Source of the DNA: Fragilariopsis cylindrus CCMP1102
Lineage: Eukaryota; Bacillariophyta; Bacillariophyceae; Bacillariales; Bacillariaceae
NCBI GenBank assembly: GCA_900095095.1
Contig: FMBT01000347.1
Coordinates: forward strand, 62,001 to 126,000
DNA: 64,000 bases
Reading direction: 5' to 3'
Position 1 is the stretch's first letter. Each line of letters opens with the position of its first letter. This document shows, piece after piece, positions 1 through 11,138 of this stretch. A model generated the notes under the pieces. The model did not search any database. It was not told the DNA's origin and saw only the letters and a program-made list of their open reading frames with translations. The translations under genes were made by a program, and so were the position numbers.

Positions 1-708
1 GTCATGATGTCAAGTAAAAGCAGATTTGGAAGAAAGAAGAAGGAGTGACATTGAGTTTGAATGTTCTCATAATGATTGATTGGTTCATATATCATTCAAT
101 CAGTACTGGCTAGTACAATAAACTTAAACCAGTGATGGCTATGTATTCCATAAGCTGCTGCTGGGGGGTACGGGTAACATGTTTGGGTTGACTCGTTCAT
201 TGACTTACTTGCTAGCCTCCTCTCGAAGCAGGTGAGTAACAAAAAAGCAGCTACTATAAAATAAGATTAATCATCTATAAAATTTTACCACAATATATAC
301 TAGTATAACACTCTTCATTATTGATTGAATATGGTCCATTCATCCATTGTTTTACTAATAATAATATTATTAATACTGTAGTCTCGAAACAACCCACATT
401 GCTAGTACTGTACTGTACAAACCCGTTTTTTTAATCTAATTGGAATTCACTGCTATTTTACTTACTTAAGCTTCGACTGTAGCTAGCGGTGGTCGCGGGC
501 ACAGTACGATCTCTCAGTTAATAATTTTTTTAATTTTAAAACGAGAGACGGCGTGCTCGATTTTTGGTTGATTCTAGTAACGGATACATACTTTTACCGA
601 ACCTTTTCTTTCACATGTTGTCATTTTGACAACAATTTCACTTCTTCTCCATCTCCCTTAGCTCTCATTCACCTTACAACATAATATTCTCTTGACATAC
701 CATACGCA
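1..708. other. Intergenic, AT-rich, no gene recognised
   Basis: No open frame with recognisable protein features is seen on either strand. The last part is presumably the promoter and 5' leader of the gene starting at 709. No tRNA or other RNA gene was noticed. Confidence 0.6.
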
Positions 709-1246
709 ATGAGTGACGAATTAATCATACCCGAAAGTCCAGCTCCAATGAATATCGCTACTATCTCAGCCGGTTTTGAAAAAGGTGACTTCCTTGTCCG
801 AGAGGAACAAGGAAATCGTGTCTATTTCGACTTCTTCGAGGAGGTATGTTTTATGTAATTAATATCTCAGATTACTGTACATGTACATGTACATGTGTAC
901 GCAAATATCAAATCGCTGAGGCTTTTCTGTACAGTCTGCTCACATTTCCTCTTTTCCTCTTCTCTTCAACGTTATCTTGACTAATATAATACCATACGGT
1001 ATACGAAAACAGGCCTTCAACTACATTTCGAATAAGGGATATGCCCGTATGAGTCGAGAAGATGAGAAGCACTGGGTCGACTTGATGAATGTCATCCATG
1101 ACTCTGTTAAAGGAGGTATGAAGTACAATACCGGAACTCTATTAATGGTTCTATCCCGACCTGTGGGCACCGATGCTACCACAGCTAAACCGCCAGCTAA
1201 GGATAGTAAAGCGCCATCTAAGGATGGTAAAGTTATGAACCCTTAA
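709..1246 (+). CDS. Small conserved-looking protein of unknown function, two exons
   Basis: The gene is read as exons 709-843 and 1013-1246, giving a protein of about 122 residues. The donor GTATGT at 844 and the acceptor AACAG ending at 1012 join in phase 0, so FDFFEE runs into AFNYISNKGYARM. The start is the ATG at 709; the second exon alone has no good start. The protein is compact and mixed alpha/beta in feel for about 95 residues. It ends in a low-complexity tail with a KDSKAPSKDGK repeat. No signal peptide or membrane segment is seen and I do not recognise the family. The intron contains a short ACATGT tandem run near 877-900. Confidence 0.6.
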
Positions 1247-1476
1247 AAAAATACTTTTGAGCGGTAGTATGTTATTGTTTTGTTAATACAAGTATTCAAT
1301 TAAGTATGATTATATATGTTCAGAAATAATACTAATTATGGCGATACGCTTCTGCGTTCCGTGATGGTACAGTATACTGACCGTACTATAGAAAAATTAT
1401 AAAAAATGTGTTATTAGAAGAAGAAACCCATTATTGATATTCTAGTAATTATTGTTCCACTTTTTCCTCGTCTATA

Positions 1477-1730
1477 CTATCGCAACCCCGTCTTTCCAGT
1501 TGATGCCTTAAAGGACTGTTCTTTGATTATTTCTTTCGTAGTTACAAGGATTAGTTCCAACAGTGGAACATTTAACGTAACCTTTTTACTAGGCTGTACT
1601 TGATGGGACGTACTTTCCCCATATTCAATAGAACTGGAAACTAACTCTGCAAAGGAATCCAATTTCTGCGTATGGGAATCAAAGCCAGAGAAAAGAAAAA
1701 GCAAAAGTTAATTTGAGAAATATTGTCAAT

Positions 1731-1766
<36 letters not shown>

Positions 1767-1857
1767 ACTGACACAAATTAGAAACATACAATAACAACAA
1801 AAGAGAGAAAAAGAATATTTCCCCCAAATAGTAATTAATGTCAATGTAAACACTGGC

Positions 1858-1895
<38 letters not shown>

Positions 1896-3924
1896 CATTC
1901 AGTCATTCATTCAATCAACTTACATCCAGAGTAGCTCCAAATTCTTGAATGATGAGTTCCTTTCGAAGTTTATCAGATTCCAGATTAAGACAGTAAGCCA
2001 AAATACGAAGATTTCTCGATTTCTCATCATGAGAAAAAGCGGCTTCAATTTTAACTCGTTCCCTCAAAAGTTTGAGCAGAAGTAAAAGTTTCTCTTGGGC
2101 GCTTTTCGGTAGCATAGCCCGTTGAAGTGCTATTCCTTGCTCTTTATGGGCCTTCTCGTATTCGTCTTGAAGAGCGATTTTGCTTTTCGGGTCTCTCGGA
2201 TCAAAAGTCTCTACCCGATCACCATCTTCGTCTCCTACCGTCCAGAGCTTTTCAAGCTGATCTTCAGCATCGAAATCGCTACTTTCTATGGATCTTTCCA
2301 ATGCCTGGACGTTTTTCGTACTAATCAGCATCTGTTCTACTTTCCTTTCCTGTTGACGGATCGAATCATTGAGGTAATCTAAGAGAGAGTCGTTCAGTTC
2401 ACCAGCCTCTAGATTTGTATCGTCACCCACACGCGTCATAAAGGATAAGGTAGAATCTAAGCCTTCGATACCATCCGTCACTAATCGATCCAACAGCATA
2501 GTCGCCGTTTCACGAGCTAATCGCCGAACTTCGGCACGACGGTATCCCTCCAGGAAAGATCTCACGAGAGTAACCTGCCGGTAATGCCCTCCACCTCGTT
2601 TCTCGTCATCTGCAAAACCTCCATCATACCCAACTGCGCGCATTTCGAATTCACGGGTAACTTCTGCAAGCACCGATCCTCGACCTATACGAAGACTTTG
2701 CGATGCACTGTTCAAGACGTCTGCCGATACCTTAGTAGGATCGAATCCTACGAATCCTACTGGAGCCGCGAAGGAAGACGAAGGAAGAGATGGTGTTTTT
2801 TGTCGAAAAATGCCTACGGAGGACAGCATATTTTCATCGTTGTCGTTGTCTTGATCATCGTATCCGCCACCGTCGTCATTGTATGCAAATCCGGGAGCTC
2901 CCGTCATGGCCAACAAACTTTGTACTAGTTCTCCAACTGCTGCCTTAGCGATCTCCAATTCGGCCTCGGAGGCTTCAGATTTTTGATTACCCTCCGGATT
3001 GTTCTGGTTCTTTTGAAAGTCCCACGGTGCGTTCTCTGGTTCACCCACAGATGCTGTCATCGGATCCTGCATTTGTGCCTGTCCAGGCTGGGCTGCTGCC
3101 ACACCTGTTAAATCGTTTTGATCGGCCGTCGAATAAATAGTCACAACTCGTTCACCGTCTTCGTTAGGTTCTACACCTGGTGGGGGTGGAGGTGCTGTCA
3201 GCGTCCCTGGAGTGATGGGTTTGTTGTCAGTACGATATTGGTTTTTTTGGTTTGTTTCCTCGTCATCGTCTCCTTCTTTGCTGCTGTTGTCCTCAAAATC
3301 TGGAACTTTTTCTTTAGTTTCAAAGTAAAAGTATGCTTCGTTGTCATCATCGTCGTCTTCTTCCTCTCCCTCATTCCCACCATTGACAATCTCGTACTTT
3401 TCTCTGTCATTATCTCCACCCCCCTCTTCAATTCGTTTTTTTCGATCTTCCAATCGTTGGCGATCTTCTTCTACTTTCTGTTGTGCGTGGGATCTTAGCC
3501 GCATTAACAATTCTTCTTTCGTTCCCTCTACGGGTAGATCGAATTGTTCACACAAGCTAGTAAGTTGTTCCTTTTTGGTTTCACGGAGTAATTTCTGATC
3601 ATCTTCGTCGTCGTCGTCGTCGTCGTCGTCATCATCATTGTCGTCGAGGGTTGTCGATTTATCGTCGTCTGAAAGTTTAGAGACGTGAAGCACCAACGAA
3701 GATAACGACAATGTTGGCGGTTTATGACATAGATGATACGAACTTTGTCGATCCCGATATGATTGTTGTTGTGATACTTTCTTCGATGACTGTGACGATG
3801 TAGTATGCATAGTGAAAGATTTGATCGGTTTTGAAAGAGTGATCACTGCTGCGATCAGCAATAAGTAACCAAACAATTTACGACGTATACGGGAGAAGTT
3901 CGTTACATCTTTTATTTTCATCAT
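1477..3924 (-). CDS. SAP-domain protein, probably plastid-targeted, two exons
   Basis: The exons are 3924-1924 and 1665-1477 on the minus strand, giving about 729 residues. The first frame stops at 1915, but the stop lies inside a GTAAGT donor at 1923. The acceptor TACGCAG ending at 1666 joins it in phase 0 to a last exon of 62 residues. I chose the ATG at 3924, which begins MMKIKDV, because it puts a hydrophobic stretch (FGYLLLIAAVITL) at residues about 17-30, followed by KSF. That looks like a signal peptide with a plastid-type cleavage motif; an upstream ATG at 4005 would bury it. An acidic Asp run is followed at about residues 115-150 by a SAP motif (LTSLCEQFDLPVEGTKEELL), a DNA/RNA-binding helix pair. 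A long acidic linker and a helical C-terminal region follow. SAP proteins occur in plastid nucleoids, but the exact role here is unknown. Confidence 0.75.
1733..1762. repeat. (AT)n microsatellite inside the SAP-gene intron
   Basis: An uninterrupted AT dinucleotide run of about 30 bp lies in the intron 1666-1923. Confidence 0.95.
1857..1918. repeat. (TCAA)n/(TCAT)n tetranucleotide repeat
   Basis: About eight TCAA units are followed by degenerate TCAT/TCAG units. The repeat lies in the SAP-gene intron next to its splice donor and also supplies the misleading TGA stop at 1915. Confidence 0.95.
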
Positions 3925-4661
3925 TGTCGTGGTCGTTTTCTTCAATGTATCTATTTTTAAAGTTCGGTAAAAGTAAGGATGATGCCAGTAGTCTGAGTTT
4001 TCCACGGAATAGAATTGGTGAGATTTTTATTTCTATTGTTGACTTGTATTGCTTTGCTTTTCTAAATACTACAACTACAAATGAAATATTGTTTACATTA
4101 ATCAACGGTATTTTCCTTCTCACTTGCTTTCGATCGACAAACATTCTTTAAAGCATTCGATCATCATCTTCAGTTTTTCCACTGTGATTGAATGATCGGC
4201 GTCAATTCTGTGAATCATCCAAAATTGGGTGGATATCATGATTTTTTTCAGTCGCACTTTTATGAACCCTAAAAATAATCTGTCCCCCGAATATTCATCC
4301 GATAAGTGATGATTGATTTGATGACGATGTTTTTGTGTGTTTTTTTGAAACTTCATCCTACTGCACTTCGACTACTGTACATCATCATCCGACAACAACA
4401 CAACATTATTGTATGTATTGTAGAGAGAATGGTACATGTTGATTGTATTGTAGGGCACCACGAACGAAACAAAACACTTTACCAGAAGTCATTTTTTTAC
4501 TAATTCCTAACAAAAATATCTAAAGGATATAGATTTTGATTCCTAGCAAAACGCCGTGAAATACACTCGACAACTCGACAACCAGCACGACAACACTCCT
4601 TTTGACTTTGTAATCGAAAACGATTTTTGGTGGAAACTAAGAATAAAAAAACATCTTCACA
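3925..4661. other. Divergent intergenic region between SAP gene and prenyltransferase
   Basis: This 737-bp gap separates two outward-reading genes and must hold both promoters. No coding sequence is supported. Short open frames near 4306-4503 have no recognisable content. Confidence 0.6.
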
Positions 4662-6052
4662 ATGAATAATTTATTATGTTATGCGATTTTCGGACTTATT
4701 TGTGTGACAGCATCACATGCTTTCACATCACCATCATTTGAATTCCCAATCTCGCGAAATACAAATGTCATCGGCGGTAGTCATAGCAATCCCAATCATA
4801 GAGCTATCACCATCAACAGGAACATCGATATCCGTATCACTCCACCACAACGCCAATCGTTACTTATGTCGGTAGAGGGTGACTTTGACCCCGAGGCACT
4901 TTCTAAAGCCAGACAAGAAGTCGAGTCTGGTTCAATCAAGGCTAGAGTACGAGCATTGTACAAATTTACCAGACCGCACACCATTCGGGGTACCATCTTA
5001 GCATCAATTGCTGGAACGATCCGGGCCTTGGTTGATACACCAGGTGCTATAAGCACTGTCAATTGGTCTATATTGCTTCCCCGTGCCGTTGTTGGGATGA
5101 CTGCACTGCTGCTTGGAAATGCATTCATTGTTGGTATCAATCAAATTTACGACAAAGAAATCGATGAGATGAACAAACCCTTCTTACCAGTTGCAAGTGG
5201 TGAAATGTCAAAACGAACAGCTTGGATTGCCGTCGTGGTGTCGGGCGTACTCGGTCCTATCCTCGTGAAGGCCTTTTTTCCGCCCCTTCTTTTTCAACTA
5301 TACTGCTTTGGAATCTTTTTGGGTGGTATTTATTCCGTCCCACCAATTCGAACGAAGAAGAATCCTATCTTGGCGGGAATGACGATTGCAACCGTTCGGG
5401 GCTTTTTATTAAATTTCGGTGTCTATTACGCTGTTAAGGATGCCATAGGTGCACCATTTGGATGGTCACCCAAGGTTGCATTCATCGCGCGATTTATGGT
5501 AGCTTTTGCCTCTGTCATTGCGGTAACGAAGGATCTACCCGATATGGAGGGAGACAAGGTATGTGTTTTATTATCAATAGGAGTAGTCGAAGATTTTAAA
5601 CCAAGACAAAACGGCAACGAATTTACTGATTGTTTAAATATGCTTATACGAATGGCAATATTCAAGAATGAGTACGATTATTCTCTCGACTAATCTATAT
5701 TTATTTTCTTTCCTATTCTTGTTGATATTATGTGCGTGTGTAACATCAATTGTGACTGTAGGCCTACCAAATAGAGACACTGGCTACCCGCTTTGGTGCT
5801 AAGCGTATCGCTCAAGGTGCAACGGTATGCTTATCGTTGAACTACGTCCATGCTATCTTGACGGGGCTTCTGGCCAAATCGACGGATGCATTCCGAATGA
5901 TCCCCATGGTCGGTGGACACCTTGCATTGGTGTCTATGCTAATTTTCCGTTACAGACAGCTAAATCCTGAATCATTGGCTTCCATCAAGCAATACTACAA
6001 GCATATTTGGGATCTCTTTTATCTTGAGTACGGTCTATACACACTTATTTAA
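4662..6052 (+). CDS. Homogentisate prenyltransferase (UbiA family), plastid
   Basis: Exons 4662-5558 and 5762-6052 encode 395 residues. The donor GTATGT and the acceptor TGTAG join in phase 0, GDK to [12 protein letters not shown]. It is a UbiA-type membrane prenyltransferase that joins a prenyl diphosphate to homogentisate, either phytyl for tocopherol (VTE2 type) or solanesyl for plastoquinone (HST type). Both Asp-rich motifs are visible: [14 protein letters not shown] at about residues 161-174 and KDLPDMEGD spanning the exon junction. Several hydrophobic membrane segments surround them. The N-terminus is a signal peptide ending ASHAFTSP, the diatom plastid-import motif, so the enzyme should sit in a plastid membrane. 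I cannot decide between the tocopherol and plastoquinone branches. An unspliced reading would end in nonsense after the donor. Confidence 0.9.
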
Positions 6053-7004
6053 ACGATGATAATTATGAACAATGTTCCTATTTTTTGAAAATAACATCAT
6101 GAGGGAGGTGTTACTAATATCACCTACTCATAATAACCATCCATTATACATTATACTTCGGATATGAGAAAAAAGGATCATTATTATATGTTTCATTCAA
6201 TTCATTTTGATCAGTTGCTACCTCTGTTTTGCAATGATATGAAATCATTCTAGCAATTCATTCTACTTGTGCTAGTAGTTGTATGACTTGTAATTTTATT
6301 TTAGATTCAATTAATGAGAATGGAAGCATGATCCACATAGTAGTATCCATTAAGTTACTGCTCTTGAGTTTCAAATCACAAGTTTTTGCGATATTTCTGA
6401 TGGCATCGAGATCTTCTCTGTACTAACTACAGTAAAGAGATTTCAACTTTGCAAACTTCTGGCAGTCGTGCACCTTAAGAAGGAACTTCGCGCAAAAACG
6501 GCAATCGCAATAATCATCATTAATATTATTGAAAAAAACCCTCTCAAAATTATTTTGTTTGAAAGTATTTTACATTCCTTTATAGCTAATATTTTGAATG
6601 ATGAAATGGAATCTCAAACGATAAAGTATGTAGTTTTAAAAAAAAATCGATTTTTAGCTCCACGTTTGGGGAGCAACCGACGGCTCACATATCCTTGTGT
6701 TTGTGAAGTTTAGTAACGACATCAGAAAACAAGCGATATTCCGACTGATGGAGTTTGTATCGAATACTACTAGTACTTTGCAGTAAAATCTTGTTTTAAT
6801 TCTTGTGTTGTCAAAATCGTTTTTCAAACAAAAACAAAAAGAGAAAAGAAGATAGCTCTGTCACAACACGGCAACCAGCCCTTACATTACATATCCACGA
6901 GTCTTAGCAATTAGATTGCAGAAAAAACAAGGAAATAGAAAGACAGAAGAAAATAACGTTATATAAAAATCGACGACGACACGACAAAATAACAATATAC
7001 AATC
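6053..7004. other. Intergenic, no supported gene
   Basis: The region is AT-rich and separates two same-strand genes. An 81-codon open frame at 6468-6713 is low in information content and has no family resemblance. Nothing else is seen. Confidence 0.6.
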
Positions 7005-8956
7005 ATGTGTGGAATTTTTTCAATTTTTTCATCGAGTCTTCCCGAAGCTGATCTTCGTAAGGAGTTAGTCAATTGCTCTAAAAAACTTCGTCATCGTGGA
7101 CCTGATTGGTCAGGATACATGGTTATCGAGGCCGATGCGTCGAAAGGTATCCCTCTTGCCCATGGAATCGGTCATGAACGTTTAGCCATCATGGATCCCG
7201 AATCTGGATCTCAGCCCCTAGTATCACGCGACGGAAACGTTGTCGTAGCCGCCAACGGAGAGATCTACAATTTCAAGGAATTATATACCGCCCTAGAAAA
7301 GCCGTACACACCAATGACTGGATCCGATTGCGAAGTTATTCTTCCTTTATACGATCAACATGGACCTACCTTAGAGATGATCCGTAACCTAAGAGGTATG
7401 TTTAGTTTCATTTTGTACGACAAATCAACGGACACCTACTTAGTTGCGAGAGATCACATCGGTATCACACCGTTGTACATCGGGTGGGGTAATGACGGTT
7501 CGGTATACGTTTCATCCGAGTTGAAGAGTCTTATTGGCGAATGTAACAAATTCCAGAACTTCCCACCTGGTCATATTTACTGTAGTAAGGGAGAACATGC
7601 TGGTCAATTTCAACGATGGTATAAGCCAAACTGGGCACCAGAAATGTTACCCGGTGGAATGATGCCTAGAGAGCCATATCAAGCGGTAAGTTTCTATTTT
7701 TTCTTCGATTACAGCAGAATAAAATTGTCTGGCAGCATACTGCGAAAACATTATTCGTTGTTTGATCTGGTACTTACTTGTACTAAAAATCTCATTACCA
7801 TTGTATATCTCACAACACAACGTGTATCCATTTTTTTCTTTAGGATGCTCTCCGACACGCCTTTGAGCGCGCTGTTACACGCCGTATGATGTCCGATGTA
7901 CCGTGGGGTGTTTTGTTATCCGGTGGACTCGACTCGTCGTTGGTGGCAGCTATCTGTTCGCGTCAGATGCGTCTCTCCAGCAATTTCCCTAAATTGCACT
8001 CCTTTACTGTCGGTCTCCCAGGCGCTCCCGATATTGGTGCTGCCAAAAAGGTTGCCGATAAGCTCGGGACTATTCACCATGAATACACTTACACCTTGGA
8101 AGAGGGTTCCGATGCTATCCCAGATGTCATTCGCACCCTAGAAACCTATGACTTAACAACCATTCGAGCGTCGACTCCTATGTACCTTATGGCACGGAAA
8201 ATCAAGGCCATGGGTATTAAAATGGTCATTAGTGGTGAGGGAGCTGACGAAGTCTTTGGTGGATACCTATACTTCCACAAGGCACCCAATGAGCAAGAAT
8301 TTTTTGATGAGACCGTTGACAAACTCAGTCGTTTACACATGTTTGATTGTTTGCGTTGTAACAAGGCCATGAGTGCATGGGGTGTTGAGCCTCGCGTACC
8401 GTTTTTAGATGCTGACTTTTTGCAAGTTGCTATGAACTTGGATCCCAACGAAAAGATGATTCGCAAGGGACCTGGTATTTCTAAGGCAGATACTCGCATT
8501 GAAAAGTGGTCTATTCGAAAGGCTTTCGATACACCCGATGACCCATATCTTCCTGATGAAATTTTGTGGAGGCAAAAGGAACAATTTAGTGACGGTGTTG
8601 GTTACGGTTGGGTGGACCATTTGAAGGATATTGCTGAAAAGGAAATTTCTGACCAGATGTTTGCCAATGCCCCAAACCGCTTCCCTCACAACACTCCAAC
8701 CACCAAGGAGGGCTATCGGTATCGTAGGATCTTCGAAGAATTCTACCCTGGTGAGGCTGCGGAGAAAACCGTTCCTGGAGGAAAGTCAATTGCTTGTTCG
8801 ACAGAACGTGCAATGAAATGGGATGCATCCTTCAGTACGCGTGCAGATCCCAGTGGACGTGCCATGGCGGCAGTGCATGACGATGCATACGATGGATCCT
8901 TTGAGGCAGACACTAAAGTTGTCGACGAGCCTCCAACAAAGAAAGTCAAGAACTAA
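7005..8956 (+). CDS. Asparagine synthetase, glutamine-hydrolysing
   Basis: Exons 7005-7685 and 7844-8956 join in phase 0 to give 597 residues. The enzyme makes asparagine from aspartate, ATP and glutamine. The start MCGIFSIF gives the N-terminal nucleophile Cys2 of the glutaminase domain, which fills the first exon and includes LRHRGPD and [11 protein letters not shown]. The synthetase domain in exon 2 has the ATP-pyrophosphatase loop [13 protein letters not shown] and the conserved [12 protein letters not shown] and [11 protein letters not shown] segments. The length fits eukaryotic class-B enzymes. No signal peptide is present, so it should be cytosolic. The last residues, PPTKKVKN, form a basic tail resembling a nuclear localisation signal, which may be chance. 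The reading frame is intact, unlike many neighbours. Confidence 0.95.
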
Positions 8957-9120
8957 GAGAGGCAAAAGTGTTTATGAGATCGAAAAAATAATAAGCATAG
9001 TCCACGAGTTGAAATCACACTTCTGGTATTTTTCAACTGGTATAAATTCATGTTGGTAATTCATATAGCTAATTCAAAAAGTTTTTAATTTAAACCCAGA
9101 AGAAGTTGCTTTATTTGGAT

Positions 9121-10309
9121 TCATTCTCTTTCATGTCTTTCGACCGATTGACGCATTTTGAACTTATTATTGAGGCTTCTTTTTTTAGTAGTTCCTCCTC
9201 TTTCGAACAACTTTTCTGGGTAATTCTCTGGTCTCGTAAAGTTGAACAAATCAAAGCTATAGTCTCGACGGTAATATTTTAAAACCAATCTTTCCGCTGT
9301 TGGTGAATAATATTTTTTCATATAATTGCCTGACCCAGTTTTATGATTTGCTAAATTCTTTTCAAAGATAGATAGAGTTTTGTTGGTATCACTGCTACTT
9401 TCCCCCCATCCCGTAGCACCAAACTCTTTGTATGCTCCTATCTTCTTCAATAAACGACGTGTATCATTTTGTATATTCTCGAAGTGACCTACAAAATTAA
9501 TCCTTTTCCAGTTTTTTGGTTTCATTCGAAGTATCTGTTGATTCCAATGAGGGTCCTGGCATTGTCTCATAAATGAAACAACAAAAGATTCGAATGGAAA
9601 GTTATATTCTGTTAAATTAGTTTCATGCGGTGTAAACGGTGATAAATTGCAATAGGATTTCTTTTTCCCCAGAGTCGACAACAATGTCGCTTTACGTGAG
9701 CACCGGTGATAGAAGGTTTCCAATGACGAGGACCGGATTTCAGTCCCTTATCCATGTAAGCAGACAGGGTCCGCTCCATGGGATCTCGTACGAAAATTGC
9801 TCTTGTCCAATCTGAAGATGTCATAAATTCATTTCGCTTATCAGGTGGATATTGGCCTAAATATTTCAATCCATTCGTTTCAGGATCGTGTGCGCTAGCA
9901 ATTAACCAATTCTATAACCCATCATTCTTCGAAATAACTTCTTGAATGTTGTACATGCATTTTTTGGTACTGTAAAGAATAAAAGTTTGTGAGATTCGAT
10001 CACAATAGGGGCATCATCCCAGCCTCCTGTTTTTTGGAATATGCTGTCAGTCCAATCAACTATCTTGTTTGATTCGACTTCGTTGTCGATATTGCGTACT
10101 ACCGCCGTTTCGAGAAGGTGACCAGGAGATAAGATTTGCTGATTGACAACCAACAATTGTAACATCTCTGAATCGTTAATAGTATTATTATTGGGTGGAT
10201 GTATTATTCCCACACCAGTGGAGATAGAAATCATCATTATAGTTATCATCATGGATATAACAACCAAAATATAGAGGATCTGATTCAATTTATTGCTCCA
10301 GGACGTCAT
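9121..10309 (-). CDS. Membrane-anchored sulfotransferase with two frame breaks
   Basis: The three overlapping frames read as one gene of about 396 residues if one base is added at two places. An N-terminal anchor at residues about 10-32 (IVVISMMITIMMISI-like) gives a type II Golgi topology. The 5'-phosphosulfate-binding segment is LLFFTVPKNACTTFKKLF. The first break is near 9905, after RRMMGYR. The next frame continues NWLIASAHDPETNGLKYLG and contains the 3'-phosphate-binding segment RAIFVRDPMERTLSAYMDK. The second break is near 9665-9720. The last frame has the QDPHWNQQ and VGHFENI elements typical of carbohydrate sulfotransferases of the Sulfotransfer_2 type. Such enzymes move sulfate from PAPS onto glycans. 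The breaks may be sequencing deletions, as in other genes here, or the gene may be a recent pseudogene. It converges on asparagine synthetase with a 164-bp gap. Confidence 0.75.
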
Positions 10310-11138
10310 TTTTTTCTGTGTGTCTGTGTGCGTGTGTCATATATCCATCACGGTAATAGATTTAGTGATTTTTCTTTTCGAAGAGTTATCTCTTCTTGTC
10401 CTCAAAAAGAAGCGAAATGTCGGGACGTCACTTGATGCATTACGGTAGTTTGAATGATAGAAGTGGTTCACATTATTTTGCCTTATCATCTCGATGTGTG
10501 AAAACTCGAGGAAACGGCGCTGAGTATCCAATTGCGATGAATCGAATGAGGTTTTCGCGCAATTTCTGTACTTCTACTGTATTCAAATATTAGCAAGGCA
10601 ACGTTGTAATAGTTAGTAATTGCTATACGTGTGATACGCAATTAATTGTACGACTAATACGACTTACAACACAAGTTTAAAAGTAAGTTCAAAGTACAAT
10701 GTACAAGTATGTTAAAATTATAGTTCTGAATTCTACATCTCCTACTATCATGAGACAAGACATTGCATGTTTTACTACAAAGTTAAGCATTGCCGGAGCG
10801 ATAGAGGTGCGGCAGTATGTAGGGTAGAACCTTGTCTCATAAATAACGTGCAGCATTGCTGGTTTCATTCGTGAGAATCCACGATGGTTTTAAAACTTTA
10901 AAAACACAACCTCAACGGAATCAATCGCTTCACTAAAAGACAGAGAAAAAAACTAATAGGCTATCATGAAATGTTTGTGGTTGGGGAATCGTACGGGATT
11001 ACGAAACATGTGCAACCGTTACCTGGTACAATTGTGCAAGCTAAGCTAGCATTGAGATCTTCGATAATCAAAGACGTCACAGAGTAACTACAACAATCAA
11101 AACATCACAACAGTTTACGAAAGAATAAATAGTATAAG
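10310..11138. other. Divergent intergenic region with an imperfect inverted repeat
   Basis: There is no supported gene. ATGAGACAAG near 10750 and CTTGTCTCAT near 10832 are perfect inverted copies bounding a partly self-complementary stretch of about 90 bp. The rest is AT-rich and unremarkable, and presumably holds promoters for the genes on both sides. Confidence 0.5.
10749..10841. repeat. Imperfect inverted repeat (possible small foldback element)
   Basis: The ends are ATGAGACAAG and CTTGTCTCAT. Internal segments (GCATTGCCGG against GCGGCAGTATG, GTTTTACTAC against GTAGGGTAGAAC) pair weakly, so the whole could fold as one hairpin. This could be a decayed miniature element. No coding content is seen. 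Confidence 0.4.

Noticed and set aside
4306-4503. Short frame in the SAP/prenyltransferase gap
   Set aside because: Hydrophobic low-information translation in promoter DNA.
6468-6713. 81-codon open frame between prenyltransferase and asparagine synthetase
   Set aside because: Low-complexity Ile/Lys-rich translation, no resemblance to any family, and AT-rich random-frame appearance.
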